A stretch of 64,000 bases of DNA from assembly GCA_012728755.1 (NCBI GenBank), contig JAAYEL010000048.1, positions 57,335-121,334 on the forward strand, read 5' to 3'. Under the pieces are notes generated by a model. It did no database searches, had not been told where the DNA came from, and worked only from the letters and a program-made list of their open reading frames with translations. The position numbers and the translations under genes are program-made. The DNA is from Tissierellia bacterium. Its GTDB lineage: Bacteria; Bacillota; Clostridia; Tissierellales; Peptoniphilaceae. Shown here in pieces: positions 1 to 8,498 of the stretch; the stretch's first letter is position 1; the number at the start of each line of letters is the position of its first letter.

Positions 1-1114
1 CCATATCAGCATGCTTATCGACTTTGTTTTTCATGTTTAACATCTGAACTAGATTTCTAAATGGTTCTTCGATTTTAGGTAATATAGTAACGCTAACTAC
101 AATCGCAAGCAAAAATATTATTGTAGTAAGAGCTCTATTGTAGTTCTTGTTCTTTAATAAGTCACTCATCCTTTGATTGCTTACAAATACAAGGCCCATT
201 ATGATACAAAGCATTATCACAATAAGAATTAAACCAAGATACGCAAAACTATATACCAATAACTCTATCATACGGAAATTTGATCCTCTAAATACTATTA
301 AGGTTCCTATTATTGGTATTAGTATGACCGATAATATATTAAGTGCTATCTCGCTTTTAAAAATACTTCCAATTATCCTAAAATTGCTATAGCCCTGAAG
401 CTTATATATCATTATCTCTTTAGAACTATCTGATATCTTAAAAAATATATACAGAAGACTTAATATAAAAACTATTACCGAATAGTATATAAAAAGGTCT
501 TTTATAGCAGTATCTTTATCAAATTGAAATGAACCTATTTCCATATGTGTAAAATTATATCCACTATAAGCTTCCTGGACTAATGATAGAGCATTAGGTA
601 CTTCGTCGTAATAATAGTCTAATTCAGTAAAAACAAAGTCATCTTTTCCTTCTAGCATGGATAATGGTCTAATAGAGATACTCATCTCCTTATAATATGA
701 AAATATATGTATAGCATTTGGATTATCATCATCTCTTGTAGTAAAGTAACTACTAGAATCAGAAAAATTATCTGGGACGCTTATCCCATTTGGTATAAAT
801 GATTTAATATATTCATCATTACCTGCCACATAATAGTCCAATGACAATTTATTTCCCATACTGTCCTTAACTACTGTAGTTACTATAGTCGCTATATTTT
901 CTTTTTTTGATAATTCAATAGATTTATCAATAATATCTGAAATTTGCGTTTGATCAATAGATTGATTAAAAACCAATCCTCCTCTTTCATATTTCTCAAT
1001 GCCACCAAATAAATTATGTAAATTTGATTCATCCTGCTCTATAAAATTTTGGTAGATAAGAAAAAAGAGGAGGATGTAAACAAATACAAATACTACTTGT
1101 ACTTTATTTTTCAT
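1..1114 (-). CDS. Bacteriocin-associated-type integral membrane protein (partial, 3' end outside window)
   Basis: An open frame of about 371 codons runs from an ATG at 1114 off the left edge without a stop. AAAGGA sits 8 nt before the ATG. The protein starts with one membrane segment, has an extracytoplasmic region of roughly 190 residues, and then several hydrophobic segments; a stretch containing YKLQGYSNFR follows the second one. This architecture fits the DUF1430 'bacteriocin-associated integral membrane protein' family, FtsX-like permeases usually paired with an ABC ATPase. The ATPase could lie left of the window. The gene follows a lipoprotein gene by 14 nt and is probably co-transcribed with it. 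The family call rests on remembered architecture; any FtsX-like permease is the alternative. Confidence 0.55.
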   Translation of the reverse strand, partial: MKNKVQVVFVFVYILLFFLIYQNFIEQDESNLHNLFGGIEKYERGGLVFNQSIDQTQISDIIDKSIELSKKENIATIVTTVVKDSMGNKLSLDYYVAGNDEYIKSFIPNGISVPDNFSDSSSYFTTRDDDNPNAIHIFSYYKEMSISIRPLSMLEGKDDFVFTELDYYYDEVPNALSLVQEAYSGYNFTHMEIGSFQFDKDTAIKDLFIYYSVIVFILSLLYIFFKISDSSKEIMIYKLQGYSNFRIIGSIFKSEIALNILSVILIPIIGTLIVFRGSNFRMIELLVYSFAYLGLILIVIMLCIIMGLVFVSNQRMSDLLKNKNYNRALTTIIFLLAIVVSVTILPKIEEPFRNLVQMLNMKNKVDKHADM

Positions 1115-1128
1115 CTCCTCATTCCTTT

Positions 1129-1665
1129 CTATTCTTGAGTTCTTCTTACATCTCTTTTAGCTCTATATAACAGAGTCTCTTCATCTATCTTATAGTACTC
1201 AACTGGTTTTCCATCCATATTTTCTTGGGTGTATTTAAGTAATTTATTGTTTTTTAGATCCACACTATAGAAAATATTTATATCCTCTTCTAGTTCTTTA
1301 TCATTTAGCACTGCTCCCTTAGGAATAAAAAAGCTTGAATCAATCCTCTCCTCTTTTGGATAGTACTTTATATCAAATTTGTTTTGAATCGGAAATAACT
1401 GCTCTCTGGCTTTATTCGAATAAATAAATGAATATCCCCAACCTTTATGAACTTCTGGGTCGCTAGCATCAGCATAGCCCTTACCACTTTCCCAAATCTC
1501 AGGGTCAAGTTTATTAACATCTTTATCATTTGATAAATCAATGACCTCAGGAGTTTTTGTCTTTTCACCACTTTCCTTTTGTGGCGGTTTAGTGCAGCTT
1601 GCCATTAATACAAGCATCATTGCAACCACTAAAATAATGCGTATTTTCCTACCGTTACTTTTCAT
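1129..1665 (-). CDS. Putative lipoprotein, unknown function
   Basis: 178 residues with a positively charged N-terminus, a hydrophobic stretch and a lipobox ending LMASC, so it should be cleaved, lipidated at Cys24 and anchored on the outer face of the membrane. The mature part begins with a Lys/Glu/Pro/Thr-rich linker and then a mixed charged domain rich in Tyr, Asp and Lys. I recognise no family. The start is supported by an AAGGAGGAGG-like site just upstream. It lies 14 nt before the bacteriocin-associated-type membrane protein gene, so it may be an accessory or immunity component of that transporter; this is inferred from position only. Confidence 0.6.
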   Translation of the reverse strand: MKSNGRKIRIILVVAMMLVLMASCTKPPQKESGEKTKTPEVIDLSNDKDVNKLDPEIWESGKGYADASDPEVHKGWGYSFIYSNKAREQLFPIQNKFDIKYYPKEERIDSSFFIPKGAVLNDKELEEDINIFYSVDLKNNKLLKYTQENMDGKPVEYYKIDEETLLYRAKRDVRRTQE

Positions 1666-1751
1666 TATCCTCCTCCTTATATTTTATTTACTATAAGTTT
1701 ATCATATTTGGAGAGGGTATAACAATAGCTATCCTGGAAATATTGTTAAAT

Positions 1752-2396
1752 TTAATCTTCAATTATATACATAAGTCTTAGTGTACCATCGATATTAAAT
1801 AGCTTAAATTCTAGTTCATCTTCTAAAGCTATATTAAATTCTCTAGAAACTGGAGTTATCACTTTGGCTAATATACCCGTTGGTAGCATGGCTATTGTCC
1901 TTACCCAAAGACCTTCGATCTTGTTTTTTTCCTTGTGGTAGACATATCCTTGTATATCATCGGGATAAAGATAATGTCTTAATTCGTCAATTTGACGATT
2001 ATATCTAATCGCTTCTTTTTCTTCTGATTCAAAGAATTTTTCATTTATCTCGATAGCTCTATCAACATATCTTTCCAAGTTTAGGCTTTCGTACTCAACT
2101 TCAAATCCATTTAAGTTATATACATCTTCAAGTCTTACTCGATGGTTTATCTTTAGTTCCATTGGTTTGTCGTTATATTTGACCACATTTCCATCTTCAA
2201 CTTTTACGATTGAGAACACATTAAAACATATTCCCTGCTCGCCGTCCACATAACCATAACCAAGGATTCCTGTCTCATCGCCATCGATCTCAATTTGGTA
2301 ACCTTTATTTAATACATTTACAGAATTCTTATCTTCTATGTATACAATCTTTTTATAGATCTCTCTAAAGGTCAATGACTTCATCGGCTTCATCAT
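1752..2396 (-). CDS. Hypothetical protein, about 214 residues
   Basis: I do not recognise the family. The frame is open from 2417, but the better start is the ATG at 2396, where GGAGG lies 5 nt upstream; it overlaps the end of the PH-domain-like gene by about 30 nt. The product is soluble and rich in Glu, Asp, Tyr and Asn, with no signal peptide or membrane segment. It contains a central segment with a charged helix (around FFESEEKEAIRYNRQ) and a C-terminal beta-rich part. Overlap and spacing place it as the third gene of a glmR-PH-orf operon, so it is expressed with a regulator of carbon flow into the cell wall. No function can be assigned. Confidence 0.6.
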   Translation of the reverse strand: MMKPMKSLTFREIYKKIVYIEDKNSVNVLNKGYQIEIDGDETGILGYGYVDGEQGICFNVFSIVKVEDGNVVKYNDKPMELKINHRVRLEDVYNLNGFEVEYESLNLERYVDRAIEINEKFFESEEKEAIRYNRQIDELRHYLYPDDIQGYVYHKEKNKIEGLWVRTIAMLPTGILAKVITPVSREFNIALEDELEFKLFNIDGTLRLMYIIED

Positions 2397-2745
2397 CTTG
2401 GCCTCCAAAATTCTCATGATACATAACTCTTCTATCTTTTTTGTTTTCTACAACAAGTTCATAGATTTTTTCTTTAACTTCTCTTGAGTTTGGGATGTTC
2501 TCTAATTCAACTCTTGGATTTGAAGAATCCCCTGTCTCAAGCACTACAGTGCCTAAACCAAGCATCTTTTGAAATAAGGATCTTTTTAGAGAGATATCCT
2601 TAACCATATATAATTGTAGTTGTTCTTCTGTACTGCTTAAAAATCCAACATCTGTAAATAGTCTATCTTCTGTAAGACTATATTTTGTAAAACTAATAGG
2701 TAATCCCATAATTCTTTTTCTATCGTGCCATAAAAATTCTTTCAT
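2365..2745 (-). CDS. Bacterial PH domain-like protein
   Basis: About 126 residues, soluble, beginning KEFLWHDRKRIMGLPISFTKYSL. The pattern of a short entry strand, then a segment like 'YMVKDISLKRSLFQKMLGLGTVVLETGDSS', is typical of bacterial PH (YdbS/DUF304-like) domains, in which an irregular loop and a 'G.G.i.l.t.D' stretch recur. The chosen start is the ATG at 2745, two nucleotides after the glmR stop, with AAAGGAG inside the glmR end as its ribosome site, so translation is coupled to glmR. The C-terminus is acidic (GGQDDEADEVIDL). Known PH-like proteins of this type bind partners at the membrane or act in stress signalling; the role here is unknown. Confidence 0.65.
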   Translation of the reverse strand: MKEFLWHDRKRIMGLPISFTKYSLTEDRLFTDVGFLSSTEEQLQLYMVKDISLKRSLFQKMLGLGTVVLETGDSSNPRVELENIPNSREVKEKIYELVVENKKDRRVMYHENFGGQDDEADEVIDL

Positions 2746-2747
2746 AA

Positions 2748-3740
2748 TCAATCTCCTTTTAAAATTTTATTAAATATTATTTGCGCTAATTTATCTGCAT
2801 CATGTCTGATAACGCCATTTTTTACCCTTACTAAAGGCGTCTCGATAACTTTTATATTAGAATTTTTAAGATATTCTATATCCGAATTATCATAGGGAAT
2901 CGGATAGGAAAAATCTTTTTCATATTTTTCAATAATCTTAGTATCTATTATTCCATTATTTACTATAACATAATCTATTATATCAGATTTTGAATGCGAT
3001 ATAACTGCTTCATAATGCTCTTTTAATGTATGATTTTCCGTCTCGCCATACTGTCCCATAATATTTGCCACATATACTACCTTTGCTTGTGTAGCTTGAA
3101 GTGACTTCACCATACCTTCAGCAAGCAAATTTGGTATTATGGAAGTATAAAGGCTTCCAGGTCCAAGTATGACTACATCAGCATTCATAATCTCATCTTT
3201 CGCTTCTTCTAATATATCAAATTTTTCTGGTTTTGAGTAAATCCTATCTATCCTTGAATTTCTGATATGAGAAGCTTCAGGTATATTTGATTCACCCTCT
3301 ACATCTGTTCCATCCAAAAGCTTTGCACAAATATTTACATTATCTAAAGTAACTGGCAACACTTTACCTGTTACTTTTAGTATGTGTCCAGTTTGAAGTA
3401 TTGCCTCATTAAAGTCCCCAAATATGCCATATAATGCAGTGATAAATATATTGCCTAAACTATGTCCTGCTAGCTCCCCTTCGCTAAACCTATAGTCCAG
3501 TACTTCTTTAATCAAATCATCTGAATTTGATAATGATATAAGGCAGTTTCTTAGATCTCCAGGTGCTCCCATGTCGGTATCTTTTCTTAGCCTTCCTGTA
3601 CTGCCACCATCATCCATAACGCTAATGATAGCAGTTATCTGATTTGTGTATTCCTTAATGCCTCGTAAAATGGTCGATGTGCCTGTTCCTCCACCTATAA
3701 CAACAATCCTAGGTTCTGGCCATATTCTTGTTTTTCTCAT
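2748..3740 (-). CDS. glmR: Gluconeogenesis factor GlmR (YvcK family)
   Basis: 330 residues of the CofD/YvcK fold. The glycine-rich UDP-sugar-binding loop GGGTGTS is at residues 16-22, followed by SVMDDGGSTGRLR and later GPGSLYTSIIPNLL, both family signatures. In Bacillus the protein binds UDP-GlcNAc and stimulates GlmS, routing carbon into peptidoglycan precursors, and is needed on gluconeogenic media. Length is normal. The usual neighbours rapZ and whiA are absent in this window; instead it leads a short operon with a PH-domain-like protein and an unknown protein. AAGGAAGGG precedes the ATG. Identification is strong from motifs; the regulatory role is taken from the family. Confidence 0.92.
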   Translation of the reverse strand: MRKTRIWPEPRIVVIGGGTGTSTILRGIKEYTNQITAIISVMDDGGSTGRLRKDTDMGAPGDLRNCLISLSNSDDLIKEVLDYRFSEGELAGHSLGNIFITALYGIFGDFNEAILQTGHILKVTGKVLPVTLDNVNICAKLLDGTDVEGESNIPEASHIRNSRIDRIYSKPEKFDILEEAKDEIMNADVVILGPGSLYTSIIPNLLAEGMVKSLQATQAKVVYVANIMGQYGETENHTLKEHYEAVISHSKSDIIDYVIVNNGIIDTKIIEKYEKDFSYPIPYDNSDIEYLKNSNIKVIETPLVRVKNGVIRHDADKLAQIIFNKILKGD

Positions 3741-3809
3741 ATAAACCCTTCCTTCACAAGTACTAATACTTAGTTTAATACTAACATTTTACCCATAAAA
3801 ATGGGAAAT

Positions 3810-3837
3810 TAAAAGAGACCTACTTAAATAGGTCTCA
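3810..3837 (-). terminator. Intrinsic terminator after the PAP2 gene
   Basis: On the minus strand the stop of the PAP2 gene is followed by a perfect 8-bp stem (GAGACCTA / TAGGTCTC) with a short loop and then TTTTAATTT. It separates the YwaF-PAP2 pair from glmR. Confidence 0.75.
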
Positions 3838-3844
3838 TATCTTA

Positions 3845-4519
3845 CTATATTGAGTTATAGGCTTCGTCAGCCTTGTTTTCATAAACATCCATGACAAATT
3901 TAGTTAGCAAGTAAGTTGCTATCGCATAAACTAAACCCGATGGGACATCTATAATGACATGTTGTTTAACTAATACTGTCGTAGCGCCTATCAGTATCAT
4001 AAAGGCAATTAATGGTTTTTTAATCCTTGGTGATATACTAGTCTTTGATAAGAATATTGATGATAATGTCATATTTGCTACATGCATTGATGGTAATCCT
4101 GAGTAAGTATTGTCAACGCTGTAAGTCAATTTGACCAATTTTGAAAATATATCATCTCCCAATAAGCTTATATCGTATCTTGGCACATATGTTTGATATG
4201 TCATATAGATTACGTATGAAAAAGTTTGTGCCACAAATAGCGTAATTATGAACCTTTTATACTGCTTATTATCATATACAAATACAAGTACTGCCGTTAA
4301 TAGTATCATCGGCATATACATATGATATACGACAATTAACTCTTTTATGAAAGGTATCATATCATCTATTGGCATCTTAAGATTCCTAACCGTACCAAAA
4401 GGTCTATTAAATAATTCATATGTTGTCAATGCATATAGACCATAGGCCACTAGAAGAAAGAAACTTTTATTATCTTGTTTATATGCTCTTTTAAAATCAC
4501 TTAAGAACTTTTTTATCAT
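3845..4519 (-). CDS. PAP2-family membrane phosphatase
   Basis: 224 residues with about six membrane segments. The phosphatase motifs are visible: SGLPSMHV (second motif, with its His) and KQHVIIDVPSG (third motif, with the catalytic His and Asp). A degenerate first motif may be FNRPFG. Such enzymes dephosphorylate lipid pyrophosphates, phosphatidate or inositol lipids at the outer membrane face; the spacing resembles the Aur1/Ipt1-like PAP2_3 group. The ATG at 4519 lies within the last codons of the YwaF-like gene (23-nt overlap), with AGAGGTG upstream, so the two are coupled. Substrate is unknown. Confidence 0.8.
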   Translation of the reverse strand: MIKKFLSDFKRAYKQDNKSFFLLVAYGLYALTTYELFNRPFGTVRNLKMPIDDMIPFIKELIVVYHMYMPMILLTAVLVFVYDNKQYKRFIITLFVAQTFSYVIYMTYQTYVPRYDISLLGDDIFSKLVKLTYSVDNTYSGLPSMHVANMTLSSIFLSKTSISPRIKKPLIAFMILIGATTVLVKQHVIIDVPSGLVYAIATYLLTKFVMDVYENKADEAYNSI

Positions 4520-5246
4520 TCATTTCACCTCTTTGAACTGCTCTAAATAGATAATTTAGCCCAAACATCGCAATGTTAAATAATATCAACATCACCAATA
4601 TATGAATCGGTCTTGAAAAAATTGGGCCAATAAATGGCGGCATACCAATCATATATCCATAGTTTATGTCAGGTAAGCTCTTTACCATAAGCAAGTTAAA
4701 TGCTACCAATAAGACATTGTATACATTTGTAAATATCACTACAAATTTATTATCTTCTTTTGTTATACTATCTTTTGTTACGAATAATAAATCAGCAATT
4801 ATCCATCCCATAATAATATGAACTATGAAAAACTGAAAATTCGTATAATGCGGAAATTGGAATTTATATAGATCAGCCATAACCATAGCCATAACCGAAC
4901 CCATTGTCCCCCAATATATCCCAATCACTTTAATCTTTCTGTTATCTAATAATACTCCTATAATCAACATCCATACTGCCAATCTACAATGATAAAGCGG
5001 TAATGATATATCCATTCTAAAATATCCTGATCCAAGTTGCCAAGCATAAAGTACTATTTGATCTATTAGCAATATTGATGCTAAAACTATTAAAAACTTT
5101 CTATTTCTTTTTTCATCATTTAATCCGAATTTCTTCTTAGCTATAAAAATAATTCCAAAAATATAAATTGCTAAAAGGACTAAATGAACAGGGCTAAATA
5201 ACTTTAGAGGCACCCCATCCTCTATTGCTCTAAAAAAATGTTTCAT
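4497..5246 (-). CDS. YwaF-like integral membrane protein (TIGR02206 type)
   Basis: About 249 residues with six or seven hydrophobic segments. The N-terminus (FSPVHLVLLAIYIFGII), the internal PLYHCRLAVWML segment, and IVHIIMGWIIAD match what I recall of the YwaF/TIGR02206 membrane family of unknown function. The frame extends to 5276, but the ATG at 5246 has GGAGG 5 nt upstream and is the likely start. It overlaps the downstream PAP2 gene and probably works with it in lipid or envelope metabolism; that is inference from operon structure. Confidence 0.75.
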   Translation of the reverse strand: MKHFFRAIEDGVPLKLFSPVHLVLLAIYIFGIIFIAKKKFGLNDEKRNRKFLIVLASILLIDQIVLYAWQLGSGYFRMDISLPLYHCRLAVWMLIIGVLLDNRKIKVIGIYWGTMGSVMAMVMADLYKFQFPHYTNFQFFIVHIIMGWIIADLLFVTKDSITKEDNKFVVIFTNVYNVLLVAFNLLMVKSLPDINYGYMIGMPPFIGPIFSRPIHILVMLILFNIAMFGLNYLFRAVQRGEMNDKKVLK

Positions 5247-5742
5247 CTCTACCTCCGATTTAACACATTCTACCAAAATCCAAGCAAAAAATCACCCTTT
5301 TAGACAAATTGTCACGAAACTGTAACTAATTTGTTGAACTTATGAACTAAAAATAACATTTGTCGATGCATAATATGGAAGCTTGCAAATGCAAGCTACT
5401 TTTTATCTGTAAAGGTAGTTTCAAATACCACCCAAAATCCGACAACATTCAATTAAAACGTTTCGATACTTGCCCCGCCCCACCAAGATTAAGCTTTTTG
5501 AGGTTTCTTGGGGGGTAATATTTAAATCAAAAACCCCCCAAGTTTCCACTTTTTCGCGCTTCTTGGGGGGGGGATAACACTACTATATAGCATTAGAAAA
5601 TGATGCTTTTGCTACGCAAAAGCCATTTTCTCCATCCATTATAGAAGATTTCGACTCTCGTCGAAATCATCCTTCTACATTTACCCTTGCCCAACACAAC
5701 CTTTTATGCCCCGCCTGTAGAGTCCTTACACCCAACTTTATA
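5247..5742. other. Gene-free, hairpin-rich intergenic stretch
   Basis: No credible gene. It holds several strong inverted repeats: AGCTTGCA/TGCAAGCT at 5380-5397 followed by a T-run; CTTGGGGGG at 5507-5515 with its complement CCCCCCAAG at 5534-5542 and a further copy with a longer G-run at 5562-5573; a 16-bp stem with a 2-nt bulge at 5595-5631 around GCTTTTGC/GCAAAAGC; and GATTTCGA/TCGAAATC with extended arms at 5643-5676. The composition (C/G runs) is unlike the flanking genes. It is contiguous with the long palindrome at 5743-5932. Confidence 0.7.
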
Positions 5743-5932
5743 TCTTTTCCACAGAAAAGTCCGAAGCGAGGAATCCGCAGACAAGAAGCTTCATGAAAAA
5801 AGCGACCTGCTGGACCAACCTATCTGAAGTGGTTTGAAAACCAATTCAGATAGGTTGGTTTAAGCAAGTCGCATATCAATCAAAAGCTTCGTCAGTCGAG
5901 GCACGCAGCTAGGACCTTTTCTGTGGAAAAGA
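5743..5932. repeat. 190-bp nested palindrome ending at the cystine symporter stop codon
   Basis: The outer arms are a perfect 17-bp inverted repeat (TCTTTTCCACAGAAAAG at 5743-5759 and its complement at 5916-5932). Partly matching arms follow (AAGCTT on both sides), and the core is a long stem with CCAACCTATCTGAA at 5815-5828 and its exact complement at 5845-5858, extended by GCGAC/GTCGC at 5802 and 5872. The right outer arm abuts the TAA of the symporter gene at 5933-5935. It could act as a terminator or mRNA-stabilising structure, or be a MITE-like element with terminal inverted repeats. No clear target-site duplication is visible. Confidence 0.75.
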
Positions 5933-7339
5933 TTACTCTTCAACTACTTTTGAATTAAATTTGTCTACGTTTAGGGATCCTTCCCATTTGTCAACTACTA
6001 CAGCTGATACCATACCACCACATACGTTTAGCATAGTTCTTCCCATGTCTATTAGTGGATCGATTCCAAAAACGGCTCCGATTCTATCAAAGTAATTTCC
6101 AAGTCCTACACCATTTAATGTTACTGTTGCTGCAACTGTTGCTGTTCCTGGAACTCCTGCGATACCGATTGAACCTAGTGTTACTACTATAACTACTAGT
6201 AGGTAGAATGAAAAGTATAGTGGTATTCCTACAACTCCACCAACGATAATAGCTAGCATAGCTGGGAATACTCCGGCACAACCATTCATACCAATTGTTG
6301 TAGATAGTGAACCTACAAAGTTTGCTGTTCTAGATGATACACCCATTTTGTTTTCAAGAGTATCTAATGTATATGGTAATGTACCAACACTTGATCTACT
6401 TGAGAACGCAAATACCAATGTTGGATATGCTTTTTTGTAAAATGTTACTGGGTTTAATCCTGTTAGTAATAATATTGGTATATAGATAATCATCATGATG
6501 ATAACACCAACATATAATGCTACTATGAACTCTGCCATAGATACTAGTGAAGCTAATCCGTTTGAAATTATTGTATTTGCTACCAAAGCAATTACTGCAT
6601 ATGGCATGATCTTAATAATATTTATTAATACTGAACTTACTAAATCTTTAAGTCCTCTTAACATATTTACTAAACTTACTACATGTTCTTTTTTCTTTCC
6701 AACTAGGAACTTTGCTGATATAGCAAATAACACTCCGATAATAACTATTGATACGATAGCACTATTGTTAGAGAATGATCCTAATATATTATTTGGAACT
6801 AAGTTAAGTGCAAATTGTGGAAAACTTTGTGATGAAATGTTTCCAATTTGTTGAACCTTTGCATCTGTGATAGCGCCTGATAAGTTAGAATCTTGTAATC
6901 CAAATACTCTAGTAACTAGGATACCAACTACTGCTGATATAGCTGTAGTTCCTAAAAGCATTAGCATTGTCCTACCTGAGAATCTCTTAATGTTTTTACC
7001 TTCGAAGTCTAATATAACAAAGAAGATTGAAAGGAAAACTACAGGTACTGCCATTAATTGGATTAATCTAACAAATGTAGATCCAACTAGTGAATACCAA
7101 ACTCCTATCTCTCCTACTGCTACTGTTTTATAATTTGCATTATTGCTGAATAATAAATCGATTAGAACTCCAATACCTAGTCCTAGAACCAATCCTATAA
7201 GCATTCTTGCTGAGAAGCTTACTTTCTTGTTCTTTAATACAACCATCACGAATATAGCTACTAATAAAAGTGCAATGGCTATAAATGTTTCATAAGTGCT
7301 CATTTTTAAGAAGCCTGTAAAGAAACTGTTATTAATCAT
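5933..7339 (-). CDS. tcyP: L-cystine:cation symporter, TcyP-like (DAACS family)
   Basis: 468 residues, a normal length for the sodium/proton-dicarboxylate symporter family. Diagnostic stretches are FAFSSRSSVGTLPYT (serine-rich re-entrant loop), MNGCAGVFPAMLA, and DPLIDMGRTMLNVCG near the C-terminus; they resemble Bacillus TcyP more than glutamate transporters. It would import cystine across the cytoplasmic membrane. A cysK-cysE pair elsewhere in the window shows a wider cysteine economy. The ATG at 7339 has AGGAGG upstream and a good promoter lies at 7390-7418. It is monocistronic and its end runs into the long palindrome. The substrate is inferred from similarity to TcyP. Confidence 0.85.
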   Translation of the reverse strand: MINNSFFTGFLKMSTYETFIAIALLLVAIFVMVVLKNKKVSFSARMLIGLVLGLGIGVLIDLLFSNNANYKTVAVGEIGVWYSLVGSTFVRLIQLMAVPVVFLSIFFVILDFEGKNIKRFSGRTMLMLLGTTAISAVVGILVTRVFGLQDSNLSGAITDAKVQQIGNISSQSFPQFALNLVPNNILGSFSNNSAIVSIVIIGVLFAISAKFLVGKKKEHVVSLVNMLRGLKDLVSSVLINIIKIMPYAVIALVANTIISNGLASLVSMAEFIVALYVGVIIMMIIYIPILLLTGLNPVTFYKKAYPTLVFAFSSRSSVGTLPYTLDTLENKMGVSSRTANFVGSLSTTIGMNGCAGVFPAMLAIIVGGVVGIPLYFSFYLLVVIVVTLGSIGIAGVPGTATVAATVTLNGVGLGNYFDRIGAVFGIDPLIDMGRTMLNVCGGMVSAVVVDKWEGSLNVDKFNSKVVEE

Positions 7340-7389
7340 AAATACCTCCTATTTATATTTTATTTCTTGTCTTTTATACCCAAAAAAGT

Positions 7390-7418
7390 ATTCTAGCAAA
7401 AAAAAATGTTATATACAA
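7390..7418 (-). promoter_or_regulatory. Sigma-A-type promoter of the cystine symporter gene
   Basis: Minus-strand TTGTAT at 7418-7413, 17-nt spacer containing a T-run, and TAGAAT at 7395-7390, about 50 nt before the start codon. Confidence 0.6.
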
Positions 7419-7511
7419 GCATTTTAGCTAGAATATCCCCTGTGAAATATAGATTGTATATATCCAGATTTTGCTAAATCAAACAAAATAAAATATAGAA
7501 CCTATTTTCAT

Positions 7512-7540
7512 TTTACAATATCATTCTTTTCTTCTATAAT
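7512..7540 (+). promoter_or_regulatory. Sigma-A-type promoter of nagB
   Basis: TTTACA at 7512-7517, 17-nt spacer, TATAAT at 7535-7540, with the nagB start codon 40 nt further on. The match to the consensus is strong. Confidence 0.75.
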
Positions 7541-7579
7541 TATGTGTAGATAATACTAAAATTACTTAGGGAGGTAATG

Positions 7580-8311
7580 ATGAAAATTATTGTTTGTAAG
7601 GATTCAAAAGAAGGCGGATTAAAGGCAGCTGAGATTTTGAGAGATGTTATCAATGAAAAAAATGATGCAGTTTTAGGACTAGCTACAGGTTCTACTCCAA
7701 TTGATATGTACAAAAGCCTAATCAAAATGTATGAAAACAAGGAATTAACTTTTAAGGATGTTAAATCTGTAAACCTTGATGAATATGTTGGCCTTTCTGG
7801 AGAACATGACCAAAGTTATAGATATTTCATGAATGATAATCTATTTAATCATGTAGATATCAATAAAGGAAATACATATGTTCCTAATGGTTTAGCTGAT
7901 GATTATGATGCAGAAGTTAAAGAATATGAAGAAAGAATTGATAGACTTGGTGGACAAGATGTTCAAATACTTGGAGTTGGTGTAAATGGACATATTGGAT
8001 TTAATGAACCAGCTGAAAAACTTGAGCTTTATACTCATGTTGAAGATCTAACTCAATCAACTATAGATGCAAATAGTAGAAACTTTGCCTCTGTTGATGA
8101 TGTACCTAAACAAGCTATATCAATGGGCTTAAGATCTATTTTCAAAGCTAAGAAAATCGTTTTAATGGCATTTGGAGAAAATAAGGCTGATGCTATAGCT
8201 AGTCTTGAATATTCTAAAGTAAGCACATTAGTTCCTGTATCATTGTTAAAACTTCACGATGATGTGACAGTAATAGTTGATGAAGCAGCAGCTAGCAAAT
8301 TAAGTAAATAG
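7580..8311 (+). CDS. nagB: Glucosamine-6-phosphate deaminase
   Basis: 243 residues from the second of two adjacent ATGs, chosen because GGAGG lies 5 nt upstream. Motifs of the family are LATGSTP (phosphate loop), NLDEYVGL with the catalytic Asp, and GVGVNGHIGFNEP with the catalytic His. The enzyme converts glucosamine-6-phosphate to fructose-6-phosphate and ammonia, feeding amino sugars into glycolysis. It lacks the C-terminal allosteric extension of the E. coli enzyme, as is usual in Gram-positives. It is flanked by its own promoter and terminator and so is monocistronic; nagA is not in the window. Confidence 0.95.
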   Translation: MKIIVCKDSKEGGLKAAEILRDVINEKNDAVLGLATGSTPIDMYKSLIKMYENKELTFKDVKSVNLDEYVGLSGEHDQSYRYFMNDNLFNHVDINKGNTYVPNGLADDYDAEVKEYEERIDRLGGQDVQILGVGVNGHIGFNEPAEKLELYTHVEDLTQSTIDANSRNFASVDDVPKQAISMGLRSIFKAKKIVLMAFGENKADAIASLEYSKVSTLVPVSLLKLHDDVTVIVDEAAASKLSK

Positions 8312-8322
8312 TTAAATAAATG

Positions 8323-8357
8323 AGGTGGCTCAATATATCTTGATGCTACCTTTTTTT
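8323..8357 (+). terminator. Intrinsic terminator after nagB
   Basis: Stem AGGTGGCTCAA / TTGATGCTACCT with one wobble pair and loop TATATC, followed by seven T residues. Confidence 0.85.
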
Positions 8358-8498
8358 ATTTATTTTTTATTTTAGATAAGAGAATAATCTGCATTTTACG
8401 ATATATATTGGAGTTAGTTTGTATTAATGTTGTCATTAAGGTTGTAGAGTTTTTTATTTTTAGGGTATATAACTAGAAAGACAAAAATGGAGGGATAT

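Noticed and set aside
177..392. 71-codon plus-strand frame
   Set aside because: It lies inside the minus-strand membrane-protein gene that runs off the left edge and has no ribosome site; an antisense shadow.
1368..1571. 67-codon minus-strand frame
   Set aside because: Out-of-frame shadow of the lipoprotein gene at 1129-1665.
6087..6281. 64-codon frame inside the cystine symporter gene
   Set aside because: Shifted frame of a well-conserved transporter, Ser/Arg-rich low-complexity translation.
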